Positions 30,410 through 40,117 are shown, numbered from the stretch's first letter. The stretch: DNA of 64,000 nt from an uncultured Polycyclovorans sp. (GCA_936928855.1 CAKZHZ010000052.1:52689-116688); one strand, 5' to 3'. Translations and numbers: made by a program. Notes: a model not told the origin generated them from the letters alone.

Positions 30410-31458
30410 CAGTGATCTGCTCCCTCGGCATCTTCATCGGGCAGATCCATCTGCCGCTCCACGCGCTTGAGGCGCGCCTCCCAGCGGTCCAGCCGGCGAA
30501 TATGAGCAACCTGTCGCCGCCAGCTACGGGCCTCGTCCACCGGCAGGCCGGACCCGTAAACCCCCTTTTCCGTCAGGGAGTGCGTGACCATGGCTCGCGC
30601 CAGCACCACCACTCCGTCGGCAATCTCGATATGACCGGCGATCCCCACCGCCCCCCCGATCAGGCAACGCGAGCCAATGCGGGTGGATCCCGCAATTCCG
30701 GTGTTGGCCGCCACCGCGGTGTGGGCTCCGATCCGCACGTTGTGCGCGATCTGGATCAGGTTGTCGAGTTTGACGCCATCACCGATCACCGTGTCTTCGA
30801 TGGCCCCGCGGTCGATACAGGTGTTGGCGCCGACTTCGACATCATCGCCAATCTGTACGGCGCCGAGCTGCGGAACCTCCTCCCAACCCTGCGGGGTTGG
30901 CGCCAGACCAAAGCCGCGAGCGCCGATCACACAACCGGCATTGAGGCGGCCGCGGGCACCGATGCGACAGCGGGGGCCGATCCAGTTGCGGCCCTCAAGC
31001 CGGGTACCTGCGCCGATCTCGGCGTCGACGCCGATCAGGCTGTGCGGGCCGATACGCGCCCCGGGGCCGATGCGCGCGCCTGCCTCGATCACCACCAGCG
31101 CCCCGATCTCGGCACTGGGGTCGACGACCGCTTGCGGATCGACGACAGCACTCGGATGCACGCCCGGTTGCGGCACGGGTGCCGGGTCAAACACACCTGC
31201 AATACGGGCAAACGCCAGATAGGGGTCCTGCGCAACCAGCACCGGCACAGGCGCCGAGGCCGCATCCCGCTCGGACACCACCACGGCACTGGCCTGGGTC
31301 GCTCCCAGCGCCTTCCGATACTTCGGGTTGGCAAGAAAACTGAGGGCGCCGGCGCGTCCGGGGCTTAACGTACAGACCCCGTCGATGACGGGGTCTGTAT
31401 CGCCCTGAAAGCGAAGCCCAAACCGCTCCGCAAGGGCTGACAGCGGCAGCGCTGCCAC
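30409..31458 (-). CDS. lpxD: UDP-3-O-(3-hydroxyacyl)glucosamine N-acyltransferase
   Basis: Third step of lipid A synthesis; it adds the N-linked hydroxyacyl chain. The 349-residue protein has the N-terminal uridine-binding domain (FLANPKYRKALGATQASAVVVS) and a long hexapeptide-repeat beta-helix (GVHPSAVVDPQAVVDPSAEIGALVVIEAGARIGPGARIGP onward), with the active-site histidine region IQIAHNVRIG. The C-terminal helix (RRQVAHIRRLDRWEARLKRVERQM) is intact. The start codon is GTG at 31458, 5 bases after the skp stop. Confidence 0.96.
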   Translation of the reverse strand: MAALPLSALAERFGLRFQGDTDPVIDGVCTLSPGRAGALSFLANPKYRKALGATQASAVVVSERDAASAPVPVLVAQDPYLAFARIAGVFDPAPVPQPGVHPSAVVDPQAVVDPSAEIGALVVIEAGARIGPGARIGPHSLIGVDAEIGAGTRLEGRNWIGPRCRIGARGRLNAGCVIGARGFGLAPTPQGWEEVPQLGAVQIGDDVEVGANTCIDRGAIEDTVIGDGVKLDNLIQIAHNVRIGAHTAVAANTGIAGSTRIGSRCLIGGAVGIAGHIEIADGVVVLARAMVTHSLTEKGVYGSGLPVDEARSWRRQVAHIRRLDRWEARLKRVERQMDLPDEDAEGADH

Positions 31459-31463
31459 CGCGC

Positions 31464-31976
31464 TTATTTGGCGGTCTTCAGCTTCGCGATGACTTCATCC
31501 GTGATGTCGACCGCGTCGGAGGCGAAGGCGGGGTCCTGCACCACCAGGTCGTAACCACCGCCTTTGGCGACTTCTTCGATCACGTTGGCGATCTTGCCCC
31601 GCATTTCCTCGGTCAGTTCGCGATCACGGTTCTGCACGTCTTCCTGCAGCTGGCGCTGCTGGTAACCGAGATCGATCCGGCGTGTGTTGAGATCTTTCTC
31701 CTGCTTGGCGCGATCGGCGGCGGACAGCAGGTCAGCTTCCTTCTGGAACTTCTCGACATCCTCCTGGAATTTCTTGGCGGACGACTCGAGCTCGTTGCGA
31801 CGGCGCTCGAATTCGGCCTTCATCTTTTCAGAAGCCGCCTTGAACTGCGGCGACTGCAGAACGACATCGGAGGTGCGGATGGCACCGACCTTGACGCCCT
31901 GCGCGGCGGCCAGCGCCGGCGCACTGATCAGGGCAAGTGCAAACAGGGAACCGAGGGTTGATTTAAGCATGCTCAT
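31464..31976 (-). CDS. skp: Periplasmic chaperone Skp/OmpH
   Basis: Holds unfolded outer-membrane proteins in the periplasm for delivery to BamA. The ~170-residue precursor has a cleavable signal peptide (LKSTLGSLFALALISAPALAAA), a beta start (VKVGAIRTSDVVLQSPQF), and a long charged helical region of the jellyfish tentacle type rich in Lys/Glu (FERRRNELESSAKKFQEDVEKFQKEAD). ATGs at 31988, 31976 and 31970 are possible; I use 31976 because GGATGAG lies about 9 bases upstream and the signal peptide then has a normal length. It lies 53 bases downstream of bamA. Confidence 0.92.
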   Translation of the reverse strand: MSMLKSTLGSLFALALISAPALAAAQGVKVGAIRTSDVVLQSPQFKAASEKMKAEFERRRNELESSAKKFQEDVEKFQKEADLLSAADRAKQEKDLNTRRIDLGYQQRQLQEDVQNRDRELTEEMRGKIANVIEEVAKGGGYDLVVQDPAFASDAVDITDEVIAKLKTAK

Positions 31977-32029
31977 GACAGGTCTCATCCAGGAGAAATG
32001 TAGGTTTAGGGAAACAGCGGATCCGGGCC

Positions 32030-34333
32030 TCAGAACCCGGGACCAAAGGTGATCTGGAAGCGGTCGGTCTCGTCGCCCGGCTTGTCGTTCAGCGGGAAAG
32101 CATAGGACAGGTCGAGCAGGCCGAGGAACGGCGTAAACCAGGAGAAAGCGATACCGGCCGACTGCCGCAACTCATTGGCTTCGAAATCGGACGGATCAGC
32201 GAACACATTGCCGATGTCATAGAACAGTGACAGGCGCGTTGAACGACCGTCGCTTTCCACAGGCAAGGGAATGATCAGCTTGTTCTGCAACGTGGTCCGC
32301 AACGAACCCCCATAGGGGTTGTTGTAGGGCGTATCGCGCGGGCCCAGCGTGCCGTCACGATAGCCCCGCACCGTGCGAGGTCCACCCGCAAAGAAGTTCT
32401 GGTACGGCGGCACCGAACGGGTATCACCGTAGGGCTCCACCACAGCAGCCGAGCCGTTCATTTCAAGGAAGAAGCCGCGCCAGATCGGCACGTACTGCTG
32501 CGCGCGATAGGACAGCGTATAGAACTGCAGGTCGCTACCGGGGACCGTGACATCGACGGTCAGCTGGTGGAGCGCGCCGCGGCTGGCGAAGAAGGTCCGG
32601 TTACGCGAGTCGAAGGTGATCCCGGTACGCAGTTCATAGTTGGTGAACAGCGTGCCATTCTCGATGGCGAAGATCAGCACTTCGTTGGACGAAGTACCCG
32701 CAAAGGTCTCGATCGCCGTGCGGTCAATGCCCCCACCGATACGGAAGGACGAATATTCCGACAGCGGGATGCCATACGTCAGGTTCAGGCCCACCACGTT
32801 GGTGTTGAACCCTGAACTGAACCGGATGACCGACTCGGAGCGACGATAGAACGCCGAGATGCTCTGGCTGATCCCGTCCTCGGTGAAGTAGGGGTCTGTC
32901 CAGGAGGCGCTGATGCTGCGCGACACCGTGTTGTTGTCAACCGCCAGGTCCACCCGGTTTCCGGTGCCGAGGAAGTTGGTGTGGGTGACCTGACCGGTCA
33001 CGAGGAACCCGTAGGAGCCGGAAAAGCCCACGCCAAACTGCACCGATCCCGGCGGGCGCTCCTTGACGGTAAAGACGATGTCGACGAGGTCGTCGGTGCC
33101 GGGAACCGGCACGGTTTCCACTTCCACCTCTTCCAGGAACGGCAAACGCGCCAGACGCACACGCGAGCGTTCGACCGCGCTCTTGGAGAAGGGCGAGGCT
33201 TCGAGCTGGCGCATCTCGCGCCGCAGGGTCTCGTCGTTGGTCGACGTGTGGCCCGTGAAGGTGATGTGGCGAATGTAGGCTCGGCTGCCGGGCTCGATCA
33301 CGTAGTTGAGCGTGACTTCGCGATTTTCCTCATCGACTTCAGGCAACGGCTCCACTTCGGCAAACGCATAGCCGATGTCGGAAAGCGCCACTTCGATACG
33401 GTCCGCGCTCTCGGTCGCCAGCCGGCGCGAGAAGGTATCGCCCGGACGGGTCGACAGCAACTGTTTGAGGAAGGCGGGATTGACGATGGTCTCGCCGGTC
33501 AGCTTGGTGTCCTTGACCGTGTACACCTCGCCTTCCTCGACGTTGATGGTGACGTAGATCGCGTCCCGTTCCGGGGTCATCGCCACCTGCACCGACGAAA
33601 TGGTGGCCTTCAGGTAACCCCGGTCCTGATAGTAGGACTGCAAGGTTTCCAGATCGCCTCCCAACTGCTGGCGGGAGTACTTGTCTGACGACTGGAAGGG
33701 CATCCAGTTGGTGGCCTGCAGCTTGAACTGCTCCTGAAGCTCCTCGGTGGAAAAGGCCTTGTTCCCGAGAATGTTGATGCCCCTGACCCGGGTCTGGCGG
33801 CCTTCGGTGACGTCGATCTTCAGGCTGACGCGGTTGTTCGGCTCCTCGGTGACCTCGGATTTGATCTCGATGTCGTAGTAGCCGTTGGCAAAGTACTGCC
33901 GCTGCAGTTCCTGCTCGACCTGATCGAGCAACTCCCGCTTGAACAGCTCGCCTTCTGCGAGCCCGAGTTCCTTGAGTGACTCGTTGAGCTCGTCGCCGCC
34001 GATCTTCTCGTTGCCTTCGATCTCGAAGGTGCTGATGGCCGGGCGTTCCTCCACCCGAATCACCAGCGTATCGCCGTCGCGTTCGAGCTGTACGTCCTCA
34101 AACAGGCCGGTGCCGTACAACGCTCGAATGGCCTGGCGCGAAGTGAGCGTATTCAGCTCATCGCCTTCCGATAGCGGCAGGTAGGTCAGCAAGGTGCCGA
34201 TCTCCAGACGCTCCAGGCCCTCGGCGCGGATCTCTCGCACCTGAAACGGGTCGAAGGCGCTCACGGAAGCGGCAAAAAACCAGCCGCCTACCGTCAACGC
34301 CACGGATGTGTATACCTTGGTCTTGAACCCCAT
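32030..34333 (-). CDS. bamA: Outer membrane protein assembly factor BamA
   Basis: Central Omp85 component that folds and inserts outer-membrane beta-barrels. The 767-residue precursor has an N-terminal signal peptide (SVALTVGGWFFAASVSAF), five POTRA domains (from FQVREIRAEGLERLEIGTLLTYLP to about residue 420), and a C-terminal 16-strand barrel. The loop-6 motif is VRGYRDGTLGPRD, and the last strand ends DRFQITFGPGF with the expected C-terminal phenylalanine. It lies between rseP and skp, the usual place. Confidence 0.97.
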   Translation of the reverse strand: MGFKTKVYTSVALTVGGWFFAASVSAFDPFQVREIRAEGLERLEIGTLLTYLPLSEGDELNTLTSRQAIRALYGTGLFEDVQLERDGDTLVIRVEERPAISTFEIEGNEKIGGDELNESLKELGLAEGELFKRELLDQVEQELQRQYFANGYYDIEIKSEVTEEPNNRVSLKIDVTEGRQTRVRGINILGNKAFSTEELQEQFKLQATNWMPFQSSDKYSRQQLGGDLETLQSYYQDRGYLKATISSVQVAMTPERDAIYVTINVEEGEVYTVKDTKLTGETIVNPAFLKQLLSTRPGDTFSRRLATESADRIEVALSDIGYAFAEVEPLPEVDEENREVTLNYVIEPGSRAYIRHITFTGHTSTNDETLRREMRQLEASPFSKSAVERSRVRLARLPFLEEVEVETVPVPGTDDLVDIVFTVKERPPGSVQFGVGFSGSYGFLVTGQVTHTNFLGTGNRVDLAVDNNTVSRSISASWTDPYFTEDGISQSISAFYRRSESVIRFSSGFNTNVVGLNLTYGIPLSEYSSFRIGGGIDRTAIETFAGTSSNEVLIFAIENGTLFTNYELRTGITFDSRNRTFFASRGALHQLTVDVTVPGSDLQFYTLSYRAQQYVPIWRGFFLEMNGSAAVVEPYGDTRSVPPYQNFFAGGPRTVRGYRDGTLGPRDTPYNNPYGGSLRTTLQNKLIIPLPVESDGRSTRLSLFYDIGNVFADPSDFEANELRQSAGIAFSWFTPFLGLLDLSYAFPLNDKPGDETDRFQITFGPGF

Positions 34334-34356
34334 CGATGGGTCTTCGCTTCTTTCTT

Positions 34357-35700
34357 TTAAGGAATCAGTCGCACGATGTCGTTATAGAAAGCGAGGCTCA
34401 TGAGCGCGACGAGAAACAGCAACCCCACTCGCGTCCCTGCCTCAAGGACCCGCTCCGATACGGGCGAGCCCTTCACCGCTTCAACGCCGAAATACAACAG
34501 GTGACCACCATCCAGCATGGGCACTGGCAACAGATTGAGCACACCCAGGCTGACACTGACCACGGCCATGAAACTCAGGAAGGATACCAGCCCAACCTGT
34601 GCCGAGAACCCCGCGACCTGCGCGATCTGGATGGGCCCGCTGACATTCTTGAGGGAAACCTCCCCAAGCACCATGCGCCAAAGCATCTTCAGCGTCAGGG
34701 CGGACATCTGCCAAGTCTGTGCCACCGCAGCCGGAGCCGCCGCCAACACACTCAACCGATGTTCAGCCCGCAAATCCTGCCACAAGTCCGCCGGCATCGC
34801 CACGCTGGCGCCGAAGCGGCCCTGCCCTTCAATGTCCGCCAGGATCAATTCGCGCTGCTGCTCGACCCCATTCCGCTCGAACGCCACCGAAACCACCTCG
34901 CCGGGGCGCTCCCGCACCCAGGCCGCCCATTGCTGCCAGGAGCCGATCGTGTCGCCATTGGCCGACAACAGTCGGTCACCGGCACGGAAACCCGCCAGCG
35001 CAGCTGGCTGGCCCGGCACCACCTCGGCAATAAGCGCAGGCACCGGCGGGTCATAGGGGCGAAGGCCAAGATCCGTGAACAGCACTTCCGGGTCCACCCG
35101 AACCTTGCCAAGATCCAGCGCCACCTGGCGCTGTTCGCCCTGAGCACTCAGCACTTCTGCCTGTACCGTTTGCTGGTCAAGCGCGCGGTCAATCAGTTCG
35201 GTATGCAACACCTGCCAGGTCGGCGTGGCCTGCCCGGCGACCGACAACACGGTATCCCCTGCCTGCAAGCCCGCGTCTGCCGCCAAGGTCCCAGAAGGCG
35301 GCGTGGCGATCACCGATTTCATGCCCTGCACGCCAAGCACGAAAACGACCCAGTAGAAGGCGGCTGCCAACAGGAAATTGAACGCCGGCCCGGCCGCCAC
35401 AATCAGGGCGCGCTTGCCCACCGGCTGATGGTTGAACGCCTCGTGGGCCTGCTCGGGCGGCACATCGGCTTCTCGTCCATCCAGCATCTTGACGTAGCCG
35501 CCCAGGGGTATCGCCGACACCGACCACTCGACGCCGTCGGCGGCGCGTCGGGTCCAGATCGGCTTGCCGAAGCCGATCGAAAACCGCAGAACCCGCACCC
35601 CACACCGACGCGCTACCCAATAGTGACCGAACTCATGAAAGGCCACGAGCACACCGATGGCCAGGATGAAGCCTCCCACCGACCAGAGAAAATCAATCAT
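34357..35700 (-). CDS. rseP: Regulated intramembrane protease RseP
   Basis: Site-2 zinc protease that cleaves anti-sigma factor RseA to release sigma-E. The 447-residue membrane protein has the HExxH zinc site in AFHEFGHYWVARRCGV in the first helix, two PDZ domains (AGLQAGDTVLSVAGQ and AGFRAGDRLLSANGD mark their loops), and the third metal ligand in NLLPVPMLDGGHLLYFGVEAV. About four transmembrane helices. The ATG overlaps the dxr stop (ATGA), and bamA follows after 23 bases. Confidence 0.97.
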   Translation of the reverse strand: MIDFLWSVGGFILAIGVLVAFHEFGHYWVARRCGVRVLRFSIGFGKPIWTRRAADGVEWSVSAIPLGGYVKMLDGREADVPPEQAHEAFNHQPVGKRALIVAAGPAFNFLLAAAFYWVVFVLGVQGMKSVIATPPSGTLAADAGLQAGDTVLSVAGQATPTWQVLHTELIDRALDQQTVQAEVLSAQGEQRQVALDLGKVRVDPEVLFTDLGLRPYDPPVPALIAEVVPGQPAALAGFRAGDRLLSANGDTIGSWQQWAAWVRERPGEVVSVAFERNGVEQQRELILADIEGQGRFGASVAMPADLWQDLRAEHRLSVLAAAPAAVAQTWQMSALTLKMLWRMVLGEVSLKNVSGPIQIAQVAGFSAQVGLVSFLSFMAVVSVSLGVLNLLPVPMLDGGHLLYFGVEAVKGSPVSERVLEAGTRVGLLFLVALMSLAFYNDIVRLIP

Positions 35701-36881
35701 GCCGCGACCTCACGGTGGGCCCAGTCACGGGCCGTCTGCCGGACCTCACGGTCCAGGGCCTGAATCGCCTCAAGGTCAGCCGCGTGCGGCGAGGCGTGTG
35801 CCTCCAGGCAATGTTCGATCATGCGCGGCATGTCCATGAAACCCAACTGGCGATCAAGGAAACCTTGGACCGCCACTTCATTGGCTGCGTTCAATACCAG
35901 GGGCATCTGCCCTGCCGCCGCCATCGCCTCCCGCGCCAGCCGCAGGCAGGGGAAGCGCGCCGGATCCGGCGCCTCGAACCGCATCCGAGCCAGCGCCACC
36001 AGGTCCAACGGGGCCACCCCCGAGGTCCAGCGCTCCGGCCATGCCAGCGCGTGCGCGATCGGCACACGCATGTCGGGGCTACCGAGTTGCGCCAACTGCG
36101 AGCCGTCCACGTAGCTCACCAGGGAGTGGATGGCGCTCTCGGGATGAATGACCACGTCCAGCTGCGCAACCGGCAGGCCGTACAGCGTGGCGGCCTCGAT
36201 CAGCTCCAGCCCCTTGTTCATCAGCGTCGCGGAATCCACCGAAATCTTGGGCCCCATCACCCAGTTGGGGTGTTTCACGGCCGCTTCCGGGGTAGCGGCG
36301 GCCAGCGCCTCGGCAGACCACTCGCGGAATGGCCCGCCCGACGCGGTCAGTACCAGACCCGCCACCCCTTGCGGCACCTGACCGCAGCGATAGCCCGCAG
36401 GCAGGCACTGGAAGATTGCGTTGTGCTCGGAATCAATGGGCAGAATCACCGCTTTGGACCGCCGCGCCGTCTCCATGATCAAGGGCCCGGCCATGACCAA
36501 CGGCTCCTTGTTGGCAATCAACACGTGCTTGCCCGCCGCCACGGCCGCCAGCGTCGGCAGCAGACCGGCGGCGCCGACGATTGCCGACATCACATGGGTG
36601 GCCTCGGAGAGCGCCGCCACCGCGCGCAGTCCGTCGACGCCCGCGAGCACCTCAAGGCCCAGCCCCGCGCCCTGCGCAGCCCGCTGCAATCTCAGCGCGG
36701 CATCAGGGTCGCACATGGCCACCCAGCGAGGTTGATGCTGGCGGCAGAGCGTCATCATGCCGTCCACATCCCGATCGGCCGTCAAGGCGATGACCTGCAC
36801 CCGGTCGGGGTGCCGTGCTGCCACATCCAGCGTGTTGCGACCCACCGTACCGGTAGCGCCGAGAACGACCAGTTGCTTCAT
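35697..36881 (-). CDS. dxr: 1-deoxy-D-xylulose 5-phosphate reductoisomerase
   Basis: Committed step of the methylerythritol phosphate isoprenoid pathway, NADPH dependent. The 394-residue protein has the nucleotide loop VLGATGTVGRNTLDV, ANKEPLVMAG, the metal-site segment PIDSEHNAIFQCL, the substrate-binding LTASGGPFR, PNWVMGPKISVDSATLMNKGLELIEA, and YVDGSQLAQLGSPDMRVPIAHALAWPER. It overlaps both cdsA (upstream) and rseP (downstream) by 4 bases. ispD and ispF in this window belong to the same pathway. Confidence 0.97.
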   Translation of the reverse strand: MKQLVVLGATGTVGRNTLDVAARHPDRVQVIALTADRDVDGMMTLCRQHQPRWVAMCDPDAALRLQRAAQGAGLGLEVLAGVDGLRAVAALSEATHVMSAIVGAAGLLPTLAAVAAGKHVLIANKEPLVMAGPLIMETARRSKAVILPIDSEHNAIFQCLPAGYRCGQVPQGVAGLVLTASGGPFREWSAEALAAATPEAAVKHPNWVMGPKISVDSATLMNKGLELIEAATLYGLPVAQLDVVIHPESAIHSLVSYVDGSQLAQLGSPDMRVPIAHALAWPERWTSGVAPLDLVALARMRFEAPDPARFPCLRLAREAMAAAGQMPLVLNAANEVAVQGFLDRQLGFMDMPRMIEHCLEAHASPHAADLEAIQALDREVRQTARDWAHREVAA

Positions 36882-37702
36882 GCCAGCCCCATCAGCATCA
36901 GGCCGAGTGTGAACAGCGGGATCGCGGCCACAACGCTGTCGATTCGGTCAAGCACACCACCATGCCCGGGCAGCAGCGTTCCACTGTCCTTCACGCCCGC
37001 CGCCCGCTTGTAGCCGGACTCCAGCAAATCGCCCGCCACCGATGCCACCGCCACCAACAGGCACAGCACCACGAGGCCGACCACCTGCAGGCCCTGCACC
37101 GGAAAAATCCACACGCCTGCGGTCAACGCCCACAGGCCGCAAAGCGCTACACCACCTACAGCGCCTTCGAGCGTTTTGCCTGGCGAAATGGCGGGTGCCA
37201 GCTTGCGCCGGCCCAGATTGCGGCCCGCCAGATACGCCCCGACATCCGCAGCGAATACCAAGAACAGCGCGAACAGCAGTCGCAGTGCGCCATCCGGCTG
37301 CGCATGCAAGGTGGCGGCGGACAACAGTGTCGATACGATCAGCAGCGCGCCCTGCGGCGCGCTCAGCGGGCTTGCCGCCAGCATTGCCAGCCGGGCCGGC
37401 CCGGCCCTCAGCCAGAAAAAGACGGCCAGCCAGTGCACCGCTGCGATCACCAGCAGCAGGGGCAGCCACTGCGATCGCGCAGGCGCCAGCCAAGCCAGCA
37501 CCAGGATGACCACCACCACAGCCGCATAGCCCTGCGCGGCAACCGGGCGCCGCCCCCAGGCACACAGGGCGGCCCATTCGCGTGCCGCCAGCGCGCCCAC
37601 CACCACGAACACGGCGTAGACCCAGACGGTGGGCGCAAACCACACCAGCCCCAACAGCAGGGGCAGCAGAACCAGGGCGGTGATCAGGCGGTGTAACAGC
37701 AT
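36878..37702 (-). CDS. cdsA: Phosphatidate cytidylyltransferase
   Basis: Makes CDP-diacylglycerol, the precursor of all phospholipids, in the inner membrane. The 274-residue protein has about eight hydrophobic segments starting with MLLHRLITALVLLPLLLGLVWFAP, and the CTP-transferase signature near the C-terminus, ESGYKRAAGVKDSGTLLPGHGGVLDRIDS. The SPGKTLEGAVGG motif is also present. I chose the ATG at 37702, where the membrane protein begins; the open frame upstream is not protein-like. It lies 64 bases after uppS and overlaps dxr. Confidence 0.95.
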   Translation of the reverse strand: MLLHRLITALVLLPLLLGLVWFAPTVWVYAVFVVVGALAAREWAALCAWGRRPVAAQGYAAVVVVILVLAWLAPARSQWLPLLLVIAAVHWLAVFFWLRAGPARLAMLAASPLSAPQGALLIVSTLLSAATLHAQPDGALRLLFALFLVFAADVGAYLAGRNLGRRKLAPAISPGKTLEGAVGGVALCGLWALTAGVWIFPVQGLQVVGLVVLCLLVAVASVAGDLLESGYKRAAGVKDSGTLLPGHGGVLDRIDSVVAAIPLFTLGLMLMGLA

Positions 37703-37766
37703 GTCGTGATGAGGATGTCCGCGCAGGCGGGCGGTCGGCTCAGACCGCAGTATGCGCCGCCCACTG

Positions 37767-38480
37767 TCAGTTTTGGGATACGCCCTCGGCGAGTCCGCCG
37801 AAGCGGCGGTCCCGCGTGGCATACCAGCGGAGGGCTTCGTCAAAGGCCGCCCGGTCGAAATCCGGCCACAGGCAGTCCGTGAAGTACAGCTCGGCATAGG
37901 CCGCCTGCCACAGCAGGAAATTGCTGATCCGCGACTCGCCGCCACTGCGGATCATGAGGTCCACATCCGGCAAGCCGGCTGTCGCCAGCTCGGCCGCCAG
38001 GCGGTCCTCGGTAATCGCCCCGCCCGCCTGACGGCATCGCTCCGCCGCCTGGGCCAGATCCCACTGTCCGCTGTAGCCGACCGCGACCAGGATGGTGATC
38101 CCCGAATTATCGGCCGTGAGGGCCTCGGCCCGCGCCATCGCCCGGGTCAGCGCGCCTTCGAAACGGCTGCGGTCGCCGATGAAGCGCAGCCGGGCATTGT
38201 TGGCATGCAGTTCCGCTGTCTCGCGATCCAGAGCGCGCGCAAACAGCTGCATCAACAAGGTGACCTCGGGCCCCGGCCGCCGCCAGTTCTCCTGCGAAAA
38301 GGCGTAGACGGTGAGTACCTCGACGCCCGCTTCAGCGGCGGCGGTCATCAGGGTACGCGCGGCATCAACACCGGCGCGGTGCCCGAAACCACGCACCTCG
38401 CCACGACGCTGCGCCCAGCGCCCGTTGCCGTCCATGATGACGGCCACATGGCGCGGGACCCTGGAGGGGAGATCGGTCAC
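37767..38480 (-). CDS. uppS: Undecaprenyl (polyprenyl) diphosphate synthase
   Basis: cis-prenyltransferase that makes the C55 lipid carrier for peptidoglycan and O-antigen. The 237-residue protein has the diphosphate-binding HVAVIMDGNGRWAQRRG, FGHRAGVDAARTLM, LTVYAFSQENWRRP, and the C-terminal PDVDLMIRSGGESRISNFLLWQAAYAELYFTDCLWPDF, all canonical. It follows frr by 5 bases. It draws on the isoprenoid units made by the dxr/isp genes in this window. Confidence 0.97.
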   Translation of the reverse strand: MTDLPSRVPRHVAVIMDGNGRWAQRRGEVRGFGHRAGVDAARTLMTAAAEAGVEVLTVYAFSQENWRRPGPEVTLLMQLFARALDRETAELHANNARLRFIGDRSRFEGALTRAMARAEALTADNSGITILVAVGYSGQWDLAQAAERCRQAGGAITEDRLAAELATAGLPDVDLMIRSGGESRISNFLLWQAAYAELYFTDCLWPDFDRAAFDEALRWYATRDRRFGGLAEGVSQN

Positions 38481-38485
38481 GACGC

Positions 38486-39049
38486 TCAGATCGCCATCAA
38501 CTCCTTTTCCTTCGCCGAAGCCACATCATCCACCTTGGCAACGTACTGGTCGGTAAGCTTCTGCACATCCGCTTCCGCACGTTTCTCGTCATCCGTGGTG
38601 ATCAGCTTGTCCTTCACCATATCCTTGACGGTCTGGTTGGCATCGCGGCGGATGCTGCGGATCTGCACCTTGGACTGCTCCGCCTCTCCCTTGACCACCT
38701 TGACCAGCTCACGTCGACGCTCTTCGGTCAGCGGCGGCAGGTTGATCCGCATGGTGGTGCCGGCGGTATTGGGCGTCAGCCCCAGATCGGAGGTGAGGAT
38801 GGCCTTCTCGATAGCTCCCACCATGGTTTTTTCCCAAGGGGTGATCGAGATCGTGCGGGCATCCTCCACCGTCACGTTCGCCACCTGTGAGACCGGCACT
38901 TCCGAGCCGTAGTAGTCGACCCGCACATGGTCGAGCAGGGCGGCGTTGGCACGGCCGGTGCGCAGCTTCATCAGCTGGGATGACAGGCTGTCGATGCACT
39001 TCTGCATCCGCTTTTCACTGTCGCGCTTGAGGGTGGTCAGGTCAGTCAT
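38486..39049 (-). CDS. frr: Ribosome recycling factor
   Basis: Splits post-termination ribosomes together with EF-G. The 187-residue protein has the normal RRF sequence: SEKRMQKCIDSLSSQLMKLRTGRANAALLDHVRVDYYGSEVPVSQVANVTVEDARTISITPWEK and the coiled-coil domain LTEERRRELVKVVKGEAEQSKVQIRSIRRDAN. It lies 57 bases after pyrH and 5 before uppS in the standard rpsB-tsf-pyrH-frr order. Confidence 0.98.
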   Translation of the reverse strand: MTDLTTLKRDSEKRMQKCIDSLSSQLMKLRTGRANAALLDHVRVDYYGSEVPVSQVANVTVEDARTISITPWEKTMVGAIEKAILTSDLGLTPNTAGTTMRINLPPLTEERRRELVKVVKGEAEQSKVQIRSIRRDANQTVKDMVKDKLITTDDEKRAEADVQKLTDQYVAKVDDVASAKEKELMAI

Positions 39050-39106
39050 GGGAAAGCTCCGAACAAACAGCAGGTAGCGGGATCAATCAGCTCAGGGTGG
39101 CGCGCG

Positions 39107-39826
39107 TCAGGCCGTGACGTAAGTGCCGATCCGGGTATCGCCCTCGAGGATGCGCATCAAGGCGCCCGGGCGCGCCATATCGTAGACACAGAGTTTCATG
39201 CGATGGTCGCGCGCCAGCACCAAAGCGGTCTGGTCCATCACGCCCAGTCGGCGATCAATGGCTTCGTCGTAGTTCAGGGTGTCATACCGGGTGGCGTCCG
39301 GGTCCTTCTTGGGGTCGGCGGTGTAGATGCCGTCCACCTGGGTGGCCTTGAGCAGCAGGTCGGCCCCCACCTCCACCGCCCGCAGCGCTGCTGCAGAGTC
39401 CGTGGTGAAGAACGGATTACCGGTACCGGACGCGAAGATCACCACCCGCCCCTTCTCGAGGTGGCGCACCGCGCGACGACGTATATAGTCCTCACACACC
39501 TGATTGATGCGCAGCGCGCTCATCACCCGCGCCTGCAATCCGGCACGCTCAATCGCATCCTGAAGGGCCAACGCATTGATCACCGTGGCCAACATGCCCA
39601 TGTGATCGCCGGTAATGCGGTCGAGTCCGGCCCGGGCCAGCCCCTCTCCGCGGAAAATATTGCCTCCACCGACCACCAGGGCGACCTGAACACCGGCGTC
39701 GATCACCGCCTTCAGTTCGCCCGCCAGGAACTGGGTGACTGCCGGTTCGATTCCGAACTTGCCGCCGCCCATCAGCGCCTCACCGGAAAGCTTCAGGAGG
39801 ATGCGGGAATAGACGGGCGATGACAT
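39107..39826 (-). CDS. pyrH: UMP kinase
   Basis: Phosphorylates UMP to UDP. The 239-residue protein of the amino-acid-kinase fold has ILLKLSGEALMGGGKFGI, VVGGGNIFRGEGLARAGLDRITGDHMGMLATVINALALQDA, FASGTGNPFFTTDSAAALRAVEVGADLLLKATQVDGIYTADPKKDP. The ATG at 39826 has a GAGAGGA ribosome-binding site about 7 bases upstream; the open frame further upstream has no family similarity. A 291-bp gap with a terminator separates it from tsf, so it probably has its own promoter. Confidence 0.97.
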   Translation of the reverse strand: MSSPVYSRILLKLSGEALMGGGKFGIEPAVTQFLAGELKAVIDAGVQVALVVGGGNIFRGEGLARAGLDRITGDHMGMLATVINALALQDAIERAGLQARVMSALRINQVCEDYIRRRAVRHLEKGRVVIFASGTGNPFFTTDSAAALRAVEVGADLLLKATQVDGIYTADPKKDPDATRYDTLNYDEAIDRRLGVMDQTALVLARDHRMKLCVYDMARPGALMRILEGDTRIGTYVTA

Positions 39827-40060
39827 GGCAGATTCCTCTCTGGAGCGCACAGAACGGGCCCAGCGCCACTCCCTGCGGCACCGGGGGACCCAGGAGTCTG
39901 GGCGGCAGCAACACAGGCGGCTGCGGCTTTGCCATCTCGGGCATCTTCCACGCTGCTTTTCGGCCAACAGAACCCGCTATTGGCCTCAAATCAACGCGAA
40001 ACCTGCCTCGAAACGGCTTTGCCTCGCCTGCCAGGTTCCTGCCGCCCAGGCTCCTAGAAG
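39827..40060. other. Intergenic region between pyrH and the tsf terminator
   Basis: About 230 bases without a gene. The minus strand should carry the pyrH promoter, but I see no strong consensus pair. An inverted repeat GGCCAA (39962-39967) / TTGGCC (39980-39985) with a 12-base spacer is the only structure that stands out. No small open frame with a convincing ribosome-binding site was found. Confidence 0.4.
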
Positions 40061-40083
40061 AAGGCCCCGTTTCCGGGGCCTTT
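40061..40083 (-). terminator. Intrinsic terminator of the rpsB-tsf operon
   Basis: On the minus strand, AAGGCCCCG and CGGGGCCTT form a 9-bp stem around a GAAA tetraloop, followed by a T-rich CTTCTTCT-like run. It lies 35 bases after the tsf stop. It separates rpsB-tsf from pyrH. Confidence 0.85.
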
Positions 40084-40117
40084 GAAACTCATGCAGATGG
40101 TAACCGAGAAAGCGCGC